DNA from: Spirochaetia bacterium
GTDB lineage: Bacteria; Spirochaetota; Leptospirae; Leptospirales; Leptonemataceae
Assembly (NCBI GenBank): GCA_016195395.1
Contig: JACPZR010000171.1
Span: 1 to 6,995 of the forward strand
Length of the DNA: 6,995 nt
Reading direction: 5' to 3'
Shown here: positions 6,474-6,995 of the stretch, one piece after another
Layout: every line of letters starts with the position of its first letter
Position numbering within the stretch: the first letter of the stretch is position 1
The notes under the pieces: model-generated
What the model saw: only the letters and a program-made list of their open reading frames with translations
The model's database searches: none
Told to the model about the DNA's origin: nothing
Position numbers and translations under genes: made by a program

Positions 6474-6995
6474 ATGGGCCTTGCCGGCGCAGCCGTCGTG
6501 ACAATCTCAACACTGGCCCCGTCGCTTTCGGCGCGGCCGTTCAAGACTACGGCGCTGCCGGACCCCTATTATCCACAAAAGCCCACCGGTGAACTCCGCC
6601 TCAATTACTACTATGACCGCACCGGACGGTGGGTGAAATTTTCAGACTGGATTCCGTTCAAACAGCGCAAATGGGAACCCCGCTACTTTGAAGACTTCTA
6701 CCGGCTCTACGGTCTCCCGCCGGGCTACAACGCCCCGCAGATCAAAGAGAGCATGTTCTATTTGTACATGTCGCTCGGAACCAGGTTCCGGCATCCGGCA
6801 TCCGCGCTCTGCAAGATCAAGACAGAAGACGAACACCACCGGTATCGCAACCTGATGTTCATGCACACCAATCTTCTGATCATGCGGATGTATCTGCGCC
6901 TGGGCTCCATGTACGACAAGCGGCATCTCTACTATCACGACCTCGACGTGGCCGACGAGATGTCGGTCGCCGTCCTCGATCACATCGCCAGCGGC
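6474..6995 (+). CDS. Secreted protein of unknown family, 3' end beyond window
   Basis: A plus-strand frame is open from a TAG at 6411 to the window's last base and gives 174 clean codons from ATG 6474. That start is favoured by AAGGGGG (6462-6468) about 5 nt upstream, but the resulting leader MGLAGAAVVTISTLAPSLSA has no basic residue before its hydrophobic core. In-frame TTG 6435 or GTG 6417 would add a basic n-region (ERARTAGPKG) and a better export signal, so the start is unsettled. Cleavage is likely after SLSA. The mature part is rich in Tyr, Arg, His and Met: GELRLNYYYDRTGRW, YFEDFYRLYGLPPGY, FMHTNLLIMRMYLRLG and HLYYHDLDVADEM. I recognise no family. Coding is judged from the sensible, uninterrupted composition and third-base bias. 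It follows the DUF1569 gene by 152 bp, with no clear terminator in between. Confidence 0.75.
   Translation, partial: MGLAGAAVVTISTLAPSLSARPFKTTALPDPYYPQKPTGELRLNYYYDRTGRWVKFSDWIPFKQRKWEPRYFEDFYRLYGLPPGYNAPQIKESMFYLYMSLGTRFRHPASALCKIKTEDEHHRYRNLMFMHTNLLIMRMYLRLGSMYDKRHLYYHDLDVADEMSVAVLDHIASG

Noticed and set aside
6642..6983. 113-aa minus-strand frame at the right edge
   Set aside because: It is antisense to the open-ended secreted protein, whose plus frame has a ribosome site, an export-like leader and sensible composition. The minus frame has no start signal.

Overview
The window looks like ordinary chromosomal DNA of a diderm (Gram-negative) bacterium. This rests on a 311-residue secreted protein that looks like an outer-membrane protein, several exported products, a PTS enzyme I and an RluA-type pseudouridine synthase. 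I cannot place the phylum from sequence alone. There is no integrase, transposase, phage gene, CRISPR array, tRNA or rRNA.

Layout. Positions 1-1374 (+) hold the C-terminal four fifths of a PTS enzyme I, open at the left edge. It converges on, and overlaps by 8 bp, a minus-strand RluA-family pseudouridine synthase (1367-2276). That gene is broken by a frameshift, apparently with a short deletion, just before its catalytic motif. Divergent from it is a 146-aa protein of unknown function (2340-2780, +). Next comes an untranslated region packed with hairpins (2781-2972) and a strong bidirectional terminator (2971-3004). The terminator also serves the minus-strand secreted, probably outer-membrane, protein (3026-3961). 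A 253-bp divergent intergenic region (3962-4214) precedes a run of plus-strand genes: a TPM-domain (YgcG-like) membrane protein (4215-5228), a STAS anti-anti-sigma-like protein (5380-5721), a DUF1569/DinB-like exported protein (5761-6321), and a secreted protein of unknown family that runs off the right edge (6474-6995).

The most interesting signal is non-coding. Two copies of a roughly 100-nt element lie downstream of two unrelated genes, at 2872-2972 and 5238-5337. Each folds into four consecutive small hairpins. By hand alignment, the two copies differ at stem positions only in ways that keep pairing: four base pairs are exchanged in a compensatory way and one C-G becomes U-G. Loops and a tail containing the palindrome GTCATGAC are also conserved. 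This looks like a dispersed structured repeat family maintained as RNA or hairpin DNA, and I do not recognise it as a named family. A further repeated hairpin module (2781-2802 and 2843-2864) sits beside the first copy.

No obvious pathway joins the genes. The plus-strand STAS and DUF1569 genes are 39 bp apart and may be cotranscribed. The others look like independent units separated by repeats and the terminator.
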